Positions 1-9,884 of a DNA stretch of 64,000 nt are shown piece by piece. The notes under the pieces are model-generated. The model did no database searches. It had not been told where the DNA came from and saw only the letters and a program-made list of their open reading frames with translations. A program made the position numbers and the translations under genes. Every line of letters begins with the position of its first letter. Positions within the stretch are counted from its first letter, which is position 1. The DNA is from Enoplolaimus lenunculus (lineage: Eukaryota > Nematoda > Enoplea > Enoplida > Thoracostomopsidae). The stretch covers positions 62,001-126,000 of the forward strand of contig JASANG010003576.1 of the NCBI GenBank assembly GCA_030248215.1, in the 5' to 3' direction.

Positions 1-280
1 TTTAGATTATGATGTTTAAGAAACTTTTAATGTTTAAGAAACTTTTTGAATTAATAAAACAAGAAATTTAATTTGAAAGTTTTATAGATTGTTATCCCCC
101 TCTGAAATCCTGGCTACACTTCAATAGCTCAATAGCATAGCGCATTTTTTTAATTTTTTTATGCAGTGCTTACATAATTTGGACATGAAATCTATTAATA
201 TTTAATGAATTACGAAGCGACATAATTGAATAAAATTGATAATGCGTCTTGTACGGGTTTAATACAGAGAAGTTACTCAC

Positions 281-427
281 ATGCTGTGGTACTTGAAGCT
301 GCTCAGAATTACAAATTGGTAGTGGCTGACTTTTGTCTGCACACCAGGCAGTAAAATCTGTTTTTTCTGGCGTGCGTGACGGAAATTGTCTCAGATAAAC
401 ACAAAAATCGTTATCTGGTTGCTCCAT
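281..427 (-). CDS. Putative first coding exon of an unidentified gene leaving the window on the left
   Basis: Reading on the minus strand from the ATG at 427-425, 49 codons stay open and end exactly at a strong splice donor (CAT|gtgagtaac, donor GT at 280-279), in phase 0. The peptide starts MEQPDNDFCVYLRQFPSRTP and includes DFTAWCADKSQPLP. Its mixed, non-repetitive composition differs from that of the repeats around it. I do not recognise a family. No second exon can be placed in the remaining 280 bases, which are AT-rich and include a short phrase (CCAGGATTTC) seen again near 37.77 kb, so the rest would lie outside the window. The open frame, ATG and donor are seen; that it is a gene is inference. 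Confidence 0.45.
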
Positions 428-605
428 GCTTTTACAAATCAAAAATTATTTTCAGAATAATGTAGTTTTTCGGCATACTAAAAGGGTCCGGGGTTTGTTT
501 GGTGAAAACCCAGCATAATACTTATAGTTTGAATACCGATATGGGTGAGGAACAACACTAGGTCGCAAACGAAACAAACTGGCTTAAGCCTTACATGGAT
601 TGGAC
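428..605. other. Intergenic, no gene seen
   Basis: Divergent interval between the putative left exon and the RNF7-type gene. The first 180 bases show nothing recognisable. From about 606 onward the interval to 3701 is mostly repeat copies, listed separately; 2860-3340 also shows no feature. Confidence 0.5.
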
Positions 606-700
606 CAGGGTGCGATCGGAGCTCTGGCTCCGGCAAAAAATAGGCCTCGGCTTCCGTTGAATTTTTGCCGAAGATTCCGGCAATTTCAGTTGTCAAAGTA
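606..700. repeat. Half copy of the hexamer-armed hAT-type MITE
   Basis: It begins CAGGGTGCGATCGGAG and continues with CTCCGG/CCGG-rich words, then a TTTTTGCCG stretch and GGCAATTTC, as in the right arm of the complete copies at 734-1039 and 22743-23090 read in reverse. The other end is missing. Confidence 0.6.
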
Positions 701-725
701 AGCGTTATAAAACCAAGCGATTTAG

Positions 726-1047
726 CTAGATATCAGGGTTCAACCGGAGGTGAAAAATACCGGAGCCGGAGGTCAACGGAACTTGCCGGAGGTGAGGGGA
801 AATTAAGCAGTAAAAGTGATGGTTAATTAGTTAATTTTAGCCAATGTCTGCAAAAAGTTGTTAAGTTGTTTGGTTTCATGCTAATTTTCTGCCAAATTTC
901 GGCAATTCTTTCATAAAAATTGTGACAAGTTAATCGAAACGCGATAAACAGATAAATTTGGAAAATTATGCAAAAATTCTACCGGAGCCGGAGGTCGATT
1001 TTCGGCCGGAGCTGGAGGCAGACCTCCGGTTGTACCCTGCTAGTTAT
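726..1047. mobile_element. hAT-type MITE with hexamer arms, complete copy
   Basis: A 306-bp element (734-1039) starts CAGGGTTCAACCGGAGG and ends CCTCCGGTTGTACCCTG. Both arms repeat CCGGAG/CTCCGG words around an AT-rich centre. The 8-bp flanks, CTAGATAT (726-733) and CTAGTTAT (1040-1047), match at seven of eight positions. Eight-base target duplications and CAGGG-type ends are typical of the hAT superfamily. It has no coding capacity, so it would depend on a transposase elsewhere. Confidence 0.8.
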
Positions 1048-1171
1048 TACAGATATTTGCTTGAATAGACAATTAAACATCATTGCAATTATCTAATTGT
1101 ACCTCATCGTCGGCGCCGTCCAATTTGTTTGACCTCAGGTTCTATTTAGTTTATTTGACCTCAGACTTCGG

Positions 1172-1290
1172 TATTCCTCTCCTCCGGTTGCACCCTGGTA
1201 TTGACAAGCAGCGAAAAGCAATCGAACGTGAAAATACCAGAACCGGAGCAGAATTATGTAGTAAAGATGATGTTGAGTTTGGTAATTGCA
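1172..1290. repeat. Fragment of the same hAT-type MITE
   Basis: CTCCGGTTGCACCCTG (an element end) is followed shortly by ACCAGAACCGGAGCAGAATTATGTAGTAAA-type sequence that also occurs in the copy at 9133-9461. It looks like two rearranged fragments next to each other. Confidence 0.45.
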
Positions 1291-1449
1291 ACAGTAATGT
1301 GTATGTATGTTAGTGTTGTGCATTTACCACTTTTTCTACTTTCCGGCGGCCAACGCGACGTTTTAATCGCGGCCGGCAGGCCGGCCAATATACTAATTTT
1401 TAAAAATAGCAAACATTTTTATAATGGTATCGGTCAATGTTACTTCTTT

Positions 1450-1660
1450 AAAGGCCGTCCCATTTTCCCGGGACAGAAATGTACCAGGACTACCCGTCCC
1501 ATTTTCCCGGGACAGCGATGTACCAGGAGTACATTCAAAAAATATAATTGGGACAGCGGGACAGATGCGACAGATGGGCCACTTGGGACAGATGGGACAA
1601 ACGGGACAGTGGGGACAGATGAAACAGTTGGGACAAACGGGACAATTTGGACAGATATAT
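1450..1660. repeat. Degenerate GGGACAnnnn tandem repeat
   Basis: The decamer GGGACAGATG and variants (GGGACAAACG, GGGACAGTGG) repeat through about 1540-1660, preceded by two copies of TTTTCCCGGGACAG. This low-complexity tract creates long spurious open frames on both strands. Related GGACAG-rich tracts occur in innexin intron 2 near 11940-12080. Confidence 0.75.
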
Positions 1661-1788
1661 ATTTATCCTACTTAAATATATCTGCCTGTGCATATGTAAA
1701 CAGGAGCGCATAAGTGTGCACTCCGGGTATATTTGTGTCCCGGGAAATTGGACGGCCTTTATAGTAACATGGGCCATGGTATATATCA

Positions 1789-2250
1789 GCGTGCAACCGG
1801 AGGTGAAAAATTCCGGAGCCGGAGGTCAACAAAATTTGCCGGAGCCGGAGGTGAGGGGAAATTAGGTAGCAATATCTGCGATATGTTATTAATTTGTTTG
1901 GTGTTACGCTAATTATCTGCGAATTTTCGGAAATTCTTTCCTGAAAATTGCGACAAAAGGTAAACGAAACACGTTGAAACAGATAAATTTTGCAAAATTA
2001 TGCAAAATTTCACTACCAAAACTGCCGGAACCTCCGGCAAAAATTTTGCCAGAGCCGGAGAAACTTTAGGCTAATTTCTTTGCTTGGCTTAAGCTTATAG
2101 GCTCTTTAACAGCACCTTGTAAATATTTGCTAAAATTAGCAAATTCAACATTGCAACTGTTTAATTTCGCCTCATCTCTGGCTTCGCCTCCGGTTTCGGC
2201 AACTTTTGCTGAAATCCGGCTCCAGTATTATTCACCTCCAGTTGCCCCCT
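1789..2250. repeat. Rearranged hAT-type MITE copies
   Basis: A left end with CGTGCAACCGGAGGTGAAAA begins near 1789. The internal AT-rich core follows, then a CCGGAACCTCCGG tract near 2025, and a second partial arm in the other direction at about 2165-2250 (ends CACCTCCAGTTGCCCC). It appears to be one copy interrupted or joined to a second, with no clean outer ends. Confidence 0.5.
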
Positions 2251-2639
2251 TTGTATGCCCCCTCTGAAAATTTTTTTGCCCACTTGCAAGGTCAATGGAT
2301 TCGGGTCTGCATATCAATTACTTTGTGCTCAGTAATTCAACAAGAAATGTCCGTTGTGAAATATACGTTAATTAAGAATAAGTTAAGTAGTATCCCATAA
2401 GAATTAATAGAAGACAGTTTACCGCATTGTTCTAAATATTTTATGTACCACGACATCTGCAACATATTGCCGATCACTCTCCCTTTATGAAATTAACACA
2501 ACGAAACGTATACTGATCAAAATATTGGCTCATGTTAGGTTGACAACCGTCCTGCTGTCCCGTCCAACAACAAGCAGGAGTGCAACGTAGGCAAACACTG
2601 CTTAATACCTACAAACCTATTTATACACAATAAACAGGG

Positions 2640-2860
2640 GTGTAGTCTGGAGGTTTCAGGCGGCAACTGCCCTTCGTTTGGGATTTTAATTCTCTTGTTT
2701 CTAATGAAATATAGATATTTTTGGCGCTTTTAGTATGAGAATCGCTTAGTGCGGGGGCTTGGGGGCGGCAGCCCAATCACCCTTACGGTCCCTTGAAATA
2801 ATAGGGGTTTAAGGGGCCGGTGCCTACCTAATTTATTTATATACAGTAAACAAGGGCGTT
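2640..2860. repeat. Short dispersed repeat with GGGGGCGGCAG core
   Basis: The phrase GGGGGCGGCAGCCC, followed by ACGGTCCCTTGAAA and a run of AAGGGGCCGG, resembles the segment at about 37440-37530 (CCGTCCCTTAAGGGGG and GGGGCGGCAG). No ends or class could be assigned. Confidence 0.3.
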
Positions 2861-3701
2861 GCTAGGGGCGTTTTCATTTGTCAACTCGACCTGTTTGGGC
2901 TTAGCAATTTAGTTGACTATTACACCTAAAAAAATTTGCCTTCGGCTCTATTTACAGTGCACCTATATATTTCTGACATTTTGCGGCAATGACTCTTGAC
3001 CCATACTGGAATCTGAAACAGTAGGAACAACTCATAGCTATCACAAACAAACAAAACTTAAACGAAAACTAACTTAATTTATGTTGAACCTAGCAATAAT
3101 TTTTTTACTTTTCAAATACCTCATTGATCAACGATAAAATCTGAGGTTGTTTAACTCGATTGCACATTTTGCTAAAAGGCAATGGAACCCTGATCATCTG
3201 AAGCGCTTTATCTTACCACAGGAGCTGTCTAGAGTACAACTGCACCCAAAGTAGTTTCAACTAGTGATTCAATCTGAACATTGACCATAATGATAACAGT
3301 AGGCAACGTGTAAAGCTAGTTAACATAAATCAATAATTAGTTGAATAAATTGAACTACATACTGAAAATACCTATCCCAGAGTTCGACCGGAACCTATTT
3401 GCAAACCGGAACCGGAATTTGCTAAACGCAAGTTCTACGATATTTCCGATAACGTTTCCTTTACTGTGGGACGCAATTTTTGTAAGAGATAAAGAGGAAC
3501 TCATCGATAAAATTTTACTGACATCAAATAAAAACTGATAAAAACATAACCATGCCTCACTCTAGCAATAACACAAGTTGTATTGCAACAGTTGAGCAGT
3601 ATATTATTTTACAGTACGTGTAGCAGAATTAACCGAAACTGCTACAAGATAAGAATTTCTTTGTACGGTTAGAATATATTGAGAGCTCTGTTTTGTCAAA
3701 C

Positions 3702-5701
3702 ATGATTGAAGAAAATATAAACGAAGATGGTGCACGTTGCTGCGCTGAAGCGTCAGAAGCTAGCTCATGTTCAGTGAATAATGCGCTTGATGATAAAGCA
3801 AATTTGCTAACGGCTGAAAGACCTTTCGTATTGAAGAAATGGAACGCAGTTGCAATGTGGTCGTGGGATGTCGAATGTGATACTTGTGCGATCTGTCGTG
3901 TACAGCTTATGGGTTCGTATATTTGCGCCATTTTAGCTAACCAATTTGTGTCATATATGTCATAACTTAGACCGTTAAATCCGCTATTTTTACCGGAATT
4001 TCGTGGTGTTTTCGGTATCGAAAATTTTTTAATCTGAAAATTCAAAGAACGGGTATATCCTAACGTATTTTTGTGAAATTTTAGAACTGTATGCCTATTG
4101 CAACGTATACAATTTTGCGCCTGCGAAACGTGATAATCTGAAATACAGAAAATATACGCAAAGTTTTTATATATTTTTGAAACTTTTTTCTTATATTGTA
4201 AATGTATGTGTTGTCGCCTTCAGAAACTCAACTTTAACTGGAGTCAATATTTGCAAGTCTCGTATTTGGTTTGTATAACCTAACGTCTCACCTATTTTAG
4301 ATACTTGTTTGAGATGTCAGGCAGAAAACCGACAAGATGAGTGTGTTGGTAAGTCAGAATTATGTTATTCGGTAAACGAGTAGCATCTGTTTGTTTCATA
4401 TTTCTATACATACTTTGTAATATATATTGATTTGCAGAACCGTGCTCAGCGCCCCCTACAAACCCTCCGGTTGTGGGGCGGTCGAAAAATTACCCCACGT
4501 TAGTGAACAAAAACAATTTTAAAAACTCCATTGCGTTCAAACGTAAAGTTTGTTGAAAATTTTTAAAAATATCCTCCTCGCATGTGAACTTGCTTTCTAC
4601 GTGTAGAGTACAAAGCGAAACCTTTTTAATCTAAAGGGCGAGCGCAAGTTTGGGAGCAAATTTAGTGTTCGGAACCGCCCAGTCGGAACTAAGCAAACTA
4701 AAAATTTTCGTTGACGGCTTGCTTCTCGCTTTCTTCGATCGCGAGGTTGTTTTCGCTGATCTACTGGTTACACAATTGAATTTCCAGACGTATGGCATTC
4801 GCGTATTCATTTCCTCACACACTGAAAACTGAAGCTATGTAATGAAGTGCAGACAGTAGTGTATGGCTAGCTTTTTGTTCGCTACGCTCGCAAACCTTGT
4901 CCAACTGGTTCTGAAGTAGCGGCGATTCGTCCCGATGCACTCACTCTGTTAGTACAATATTTAGATGGCTTTTAAAGATAAACACGAGAGTTAATTTTAG
5001 AGCCTACTCAGCGGGGGTGGAATTTCGATTAACCTCTAATCCCCGAACCAAAATTCCTTGATTCGCCAATGCTAAAGATGTCAGAGTTTTGTTTTCCAAG
5101 GGTAACCTAGAAACCCTAAGCATGGCCCTGTTGATCTGCCTAAGTTTTCAAAAAATAGATATTGTTTTAGAGAATATAAAGTAAGGGAAAATCATAACAT
5201 TTGAACTCAATTTACTTAGCAAAAATGGTGAGATCTATGAGTTAACAATTAAAATCATTGACTATTTCAATCATACATGTATTTCTGAATATGCGAGAAA
5301 CCTCAAAATGTATTGTTTACAAGTTTTGAAAAATTTTCGACAGTATCCCAGAAACGTTAGCACTTGATAACTCACAAGGTAAGCCTTTAGCAGCTTGTCA
5401 TCAGGGTGCAACTGTAATTGTGGTTCCGACATGTTTTCACCTTTCGGTTCCGTTAAATTTTTACGGTCAATTAAAAATTCCGGTAGTGTTAAATTTTGGT
5501 CGTTTTTTAGATTTGCTAAAAGCCACAGTTCACATATATGTGCCACTTGATTATTTATGCAAATTTGGCAATTATATTTTAGTTGTTTGGGGTGAATGCA
5601 ATCATTCTTTCCACAACTGCTGCATGTCGCTGTGGGTCAAACAGAACAACCGATGTCCGTTATGTCAAAAAGACTGGCATGTGATGCGAACGGGACATTA
5701 A
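3702..5701 (+). CDS. RNF7: RBX2/RNF7-type RING-H2 subunit of cullin-RING ubiquitin ligases, three exons
   Basis: Exons 3702-3912, 4301-4348 and 5583-5701 join to 125 residues. The phases agree at both junctions (ATG G|AT, then GTT G|TT), with donors gttcgt and gtaagt and acceptors ttttag. Residues 42-125 are very close to human RNF7 (SAG): [48 protein letters not shown] and CPLC are all readable. They supply the RING-H2 and extra zinc ligands; the protein ends in TGH. The family docks the E2 enzyme on cullin 5 (and other cullins) to transfer ubiquitin or NEDD8. The acidic N-terminus (1-41) is not conserved. ATG 3702 is the first Met in frame after an upstream stop at 3630. Intron 2 (4349-5582) holds a half MITE near 5404. 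The RBX2 rather than RBX1 call rests on the [11 protein letters not shown] and [14 protein letters not shown] words. Confidence 0.95.
5404..5500. repeat. Half hAT-type MITE in RNF7 intron 2
   Basis: It begins CAGGGTGCAACTGTAATTG and continues with GGTTCCG/TTCCGGT words, like the arms of the CGGAAT subfamily (complete copy 52964-53377). The opposite end is not visible before exon 3. Confidence 0.5.
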
Positions 5702-5816
5702 AATGATTTATAGCATAGATCCATCCATTTCCATAATATCTTTCTGTATGTGTTATTGATTATATATTTACGCTAACGGAAAGCTGGTATTGGTATTGAA
5801 TAGTAGTGTTGTGAAC

Positions 5817-6988
5817 TTGTGCGGCGCTGAAATTCTCAACGGTTCGGTCCGTTTAATGCCGTGGTACGGTCCAAAGCCAGTCCAGGGTCGGATCGGTCTG
5901 ACCGTATCTATCAGATAGTAAACGTTTCCCTTAGTTGCATATATTGTATATATGTACGTATATATAATATATTAAACTTTAATTGATCCGCCTGGTGGCT
6001 AATGCAGGTATTACTCTGGTGGTCTGAAGTTTAGCCCTCCTGAAAAATCAGATGTACAATTTCTCTCGCTTTTGAAAATTTTAGCTCAGAAGTACGCTGA
6101 AAATTTTTTGAGCAGACTGAATATTTAAAATTTTTTTGAGCAGACTGAATATCTAAAATTTTTTGAGCAGACTGAATATCTAAAATTTTTTTGAGCAGAC
6201 TGAATATCTAAAATTTTTTGAGCAGACTGAATATCTAAAACTTTTTGAGCAGACTGAATATCTAAAATTTTTTGAGCAGACTGAATATCTAAAATTTTTT
6301 GAGCAGACTGAATATCTAAAACTTTTTGAGCAGACTGAATATCTAAAATTTTTTGAGCAGACTGAATATCTAAAATTTTTTGAGCAGACTGAATATCTAA
6401 AATTTTTTGAGCAGACTGAATATCTAAAACTTTTTGAGCAGACTGAATATCTAAAATTTTTTGAGCAGACTGAATATCTAAAATTTTTTGAGCAGACTGA
6501 ATATCTAAAACTTTTTGAGCAGACTGAATATCTAAAATTTTTTGAGCAGACTGAATATCTAAAATTTTTTGAGCAGACTGAATATCTAAAACTTTTTGAG
6601 CAGACTGAATATCTAAAATTTTTTGAGCACACTGAATATCTAAAATTTTTTGAGCGGACTGAATATCTAAAATTTTTTGAGCAGACTGAATATCTAAAAT
6701 TTTTTGAGCAGACTGAACATCTAAATTTTTTTGAGCAGACTGAATATCTAAAATTTTTTATCGTCCATCACTTTGTTCTGCTCAACCGCTTGCTAAATTT
6801 ATTTTAAAATGTTCTCGAAAAGTCAAAGGCTTTAGACGATAGATTAATTGCTTAAAAATATAGAAGTCAGCATAAATAACTGCGACTAATACCGTTTCTG
6901 GGTGGCGCTATACTTTTGATGCGTATGCAAATTACTCACGTACCCGGCCGTATGGTCCGGACGGTTATGAACGGCGCCGCACGACTAT
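5817..6988. mobile_element. Terminal-inverted-repeat element enclosing a minisatellite
   Basis: GTGCGGCGCTG at the left and CGGCGCCGCAC at the right are inverted repeats: nine bases match perfectly, followed by looser similarity rich in CGGT and GGTCC. The interior holds a tandem 27-bp array (6101-6760). The inner right flank TGGCGCTATACTTTTGATG recurs, reverse-complemented and slightly changed, near 46237, so this is a dispersed family. No target duplication is clear. It carries no gene. Confidence 0.55.
6101..6760. repeat. 27-bp minisatellite, about 24 copies
   Basis: The unit, GAGCAGACTGAATATCTAAA plus a run of A and T, repeats head to tail with very few changes. A single C/T variant (AAAACTTTTT against AAAATTTTTT) recurs at every third unit with one slip, giving an 81-bp higher-order period. 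Because 27 is divisible by three, the minus strand is open for 150 codons (repeating CSKNFRYSV), but nothing else suggests a protein. Confidence 0.95.
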
Positions 6989-8173
6989 TATTGTGCCACC
7001 CAAAATGGTTTCAACTATAAACGGTTGTTTAGAAACTACAACTAATATATTTTGAAACTGCCGATAGTCTTGCAATTAAGTAGGGCGGCATATATTGCTA
7101 TTTTCAATTAAAAACATTCTTGAAGGTTCCGTGCCTGAAATTACAAACTTGTACGAGTTCAGCAATTGAGTAAAGTTAGAAAAAAATAGTTGGATAGTTG
7201 GCTAATGCAACTACAAAATCACTTGCATATCGTGCACAAAAACTTGTTCAAAATTTTATTATTTTGTTATATTTCTGGTATTTTAGCGGGGCAGATGTGG
7301 CGGCTCGAAAGAATTGTTTGCGGAGGAGTACGCTTTCGTATGTTATTTTGGTCAGTACTACTATGATCAAAATTGCAGCTTAATTAAGGTATTTCATTGA
7401 ACTCAAAAATATTTGTTGTTTGATCTGACATATTGGTAACATGCTAATAAAGAAGAGGTTGTATTTTAGCTACCGGCGGATAGAAATTAGTTTACTGATG
7501 CGCTACACTATAGCTTTTCTGGCCGAGCTGTTTCAGTGCTCTGAGAATTCGCAGGCCTCCATTAATATAAGTTACGGCGTAGTTGATCGCTAATATAGCC
7601 CGCAATACAAGATTTTTTACTGAAACTACAAACAATACAAATAGGTATACATCAACGTAAAAGTAAAAATTATTCACTTAATACCTTTGTATAAATTTTA
7701 TGAAACTTATATTCCGACTCGATTCATGTTCCGACAAAAAAATGATTCCGATCCCTCTCCCGACCAAATGTACTTCCGGTTAGGATACTGTCTATCTCGG
7801 AGCGGTCCAGGATTTTCTGGTGTGGGGGTGGATATATTTCAAATACGCGTTTTTGACAAATTTTTCAATATTTTAAGATTGACTCTATGCGGCTGAGGCG
7901 CAAAACTTTTGAATTTGCGTTGTAACCTCGTCATATGTTTCACCCATTCAACTAAAAGACAACTTTTGAGTCAGCACCTTCGATGCGCCAGTGCATGGCG
8001 CGCGCCGCCAACCGCCGCGGAGCCCTACCGCAATGCTTCCTGTGCCACCATGTGAAGGCGTGCAGTACCTACGCTCCGTCACAACAGAATTCAAATTTAA
8101 AAACGTATATTAACGGCGACGAGTAGAGCGCATCTCTCAATGTCTATAAAAATATGAATGATGAGCTGGTGGG
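6989..8173. other. Intergenic; one GC-rich island
   Basis: No gene recognised. About 7975-8090 is sharply GC-rich (GCGCGCCGCC, CCGCCGCGGAG) compared with its surroundings and has open frames across it, but it shows no known motif or convincing splice frame. Confidence 0.4.
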
Positions 8174-8512
8174 CAGGGTACAACTGCAGGTCTGGCCGCA
8201 GACGCCGGCAGAAAATCGGCCTGCGACTGCTGTTGAATATTTGCCGGAGGTTCCGGCAATTTCGATAGTAGAATTTTGCATAATTTTGGAAAATTTATCT
8301 GTTTAGCGCGTATTGTTTAACTTTTGTTACAATTTTCAATAAATTTCGCAAAAAATTAACGTAAAACCAAACAACTTAACAACATATTGCAGATATTGAC
8401 TACAGTTAAGTAATTAACAATCATTTTTACTACTTAATTTCACCTCACATCCGGCTCCGACAAGTTTCGTTGACCTTCGGCTCCTGCTCCGGTATTTTTC
8501 ACATCCGGTTGC
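8174..8512. mobile_element. hAT-type MITE, diverged copy
   Basis: It starts CAGGGTACAACTGCAGG and ends near CATCCGGTTGCATTTTC, with the family's AT-rich core (GTTTAGCGCG and an ACTACTTAATTTC stretch) in reverse orientation to the 734-1039 copy. Its ends and hexamers are more eroded, and no target duplication is visible. Confidence 0.65.
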
Positions 8513-9132
8513 ATTTTCAGATCCGGCTATTCATGCCGGATATTTATCTGCATATTCGATCGCTTTCGACGTTTTTATTACATAGTGGTACACATGTGAT
8601 TCTGATTTTATATTAAGCTATTAAAACTGCAAGTTGACTAATGTCAGTGATTAAACATTCAACAAAAGAAAAGTATGAACTGTGTTACTTTATTGGCGTT
8701 TTTTATAGTTTTGACGTTAGACTGCAACAATTTTTCGTCGCGTCTATGCTTGAAGTATTCGGTTGATAAGAATTTGCTTCATTTTACACGCTCCTTTGTT
8801 TATTGTGCTTAAATAGTTTTCTAAGTAATGCAAGCAGATCGAAATATGTTTTATGTTGCATTTTTCTCAGTGCCGGGAGGCTAGTTCTCGATAAGCCGTT
8901 GTTTGAATCACAAAGGCACCTTAAACTTTATAGGGGACTCAAGTGAATGACCGAAACCAGATGTAATCCAACAGGACATTTTGTTTATCGGCGTTCCCAC
9001 CGTGATGTTCATCGAGTCCGTATTTTTCTTGGAGTGGCCAGAATTTAGGCTAATTTTGTGCAATCTTGTCCCAAACATATTTTATTATAAGTCGGTCGAG
9101 TAGTAGGATTCTCTGTGCTAGTCTCGACACAG

Positions 9133-9461
9133 CAGGGTGCAACCGGAGGCAAAAAATACCGGAACCGGAGACGGACGCGAGGCGAAATTATGTAGTAAAA
9201 ATGATGGTTAATCAGTTAATTTTAGCCAATATTGCAATGTGTTGTTACGTTGTTTGGTTTTACGTTAATTTTCTGGGAAATTTCGCAAATTCTTTTCTGA
9301 AAATGTAACAAAAGTAAAGCGAAACGCGCTAAACAGATAAATTTTGCTAAATTCTGCAAAAATTTTACTACAGAAATTGCCGGACCCTCCGGCAAAAATT
9401 CTACCGGAGCCGGAGGCCGACTTTCTGCCGGAGCCGGAGGCAGACATCCGGTTGTACCCTC
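9133..9461. mobile_element. hAT-type MITE, near-complete copy upstream of the innexin gene
   Basis: It starts CAGGGTGCAACCGGAGG and ends CCGGTTGTACCCT, with GCCGGAGCCGGAGG in the right arm. Its central stretch contains AATGTGTTGTTACG and AAACGCGCTAAACAG, as in the other copies. It lies about 420 bp before the innexin ATG, so it may sit in or near the promoter. Confidence 0.75.
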
Positions 9462-9884
9462 CTGGTAAGAAGGGTAAGGGACAAAGGAAATATATACATG
9501 TACCTAATGTCTAAATTTTTTGAAAGACAACAAAAACTATTTATACAGGGATATAATAAACTTGTGGATCATAAATGTCGATAACGGTTTTTGTTTATAA
9601 AATTATATTTTTCACAAATTAAATGCTGGATACGTTTTTGGACCCATGTTCGCAAATCAGTATGTAAACACCTAACCACGCAATTAGCATAGCGTAAATA
9701 AAACAAATCGAACGCGACAAATGTTCTGAATTTCTATTAAGCTCGTCATATGCTGAATCGAAAGTTACAAGACCTACTTTCCAACTGATGATGTTTTATA
9801 CACAGATTTCAAAATATGAGCACTAATTTGTACGCAGCATTAGTATTAAGAAATATAATCGCATTATAATGTGACTGCCCCACT

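Noticed and set aside
1201-1713. 170-codon plus-strand frame with GTDGTNGTVGTDE-type repeats
   Set aside because: It spans a hAT MITE fragment and the GGGACA tandem tract; the apparent protein repeat reflects the DNA repeat.
6180-6632. 150-codon open frame made of repeating CSKNFRYSV on the minus strand
   Set aside because: It is an automatic result of a 27-bp tandem repeat without stops in that frame; it has no flanking coding sequence or splice signals.
6101-6760. CRISPR-like regular repeat array
   Set aside because: There are no unique spacers; units are contiguous, and the surrounding DNA is eukaryotic.
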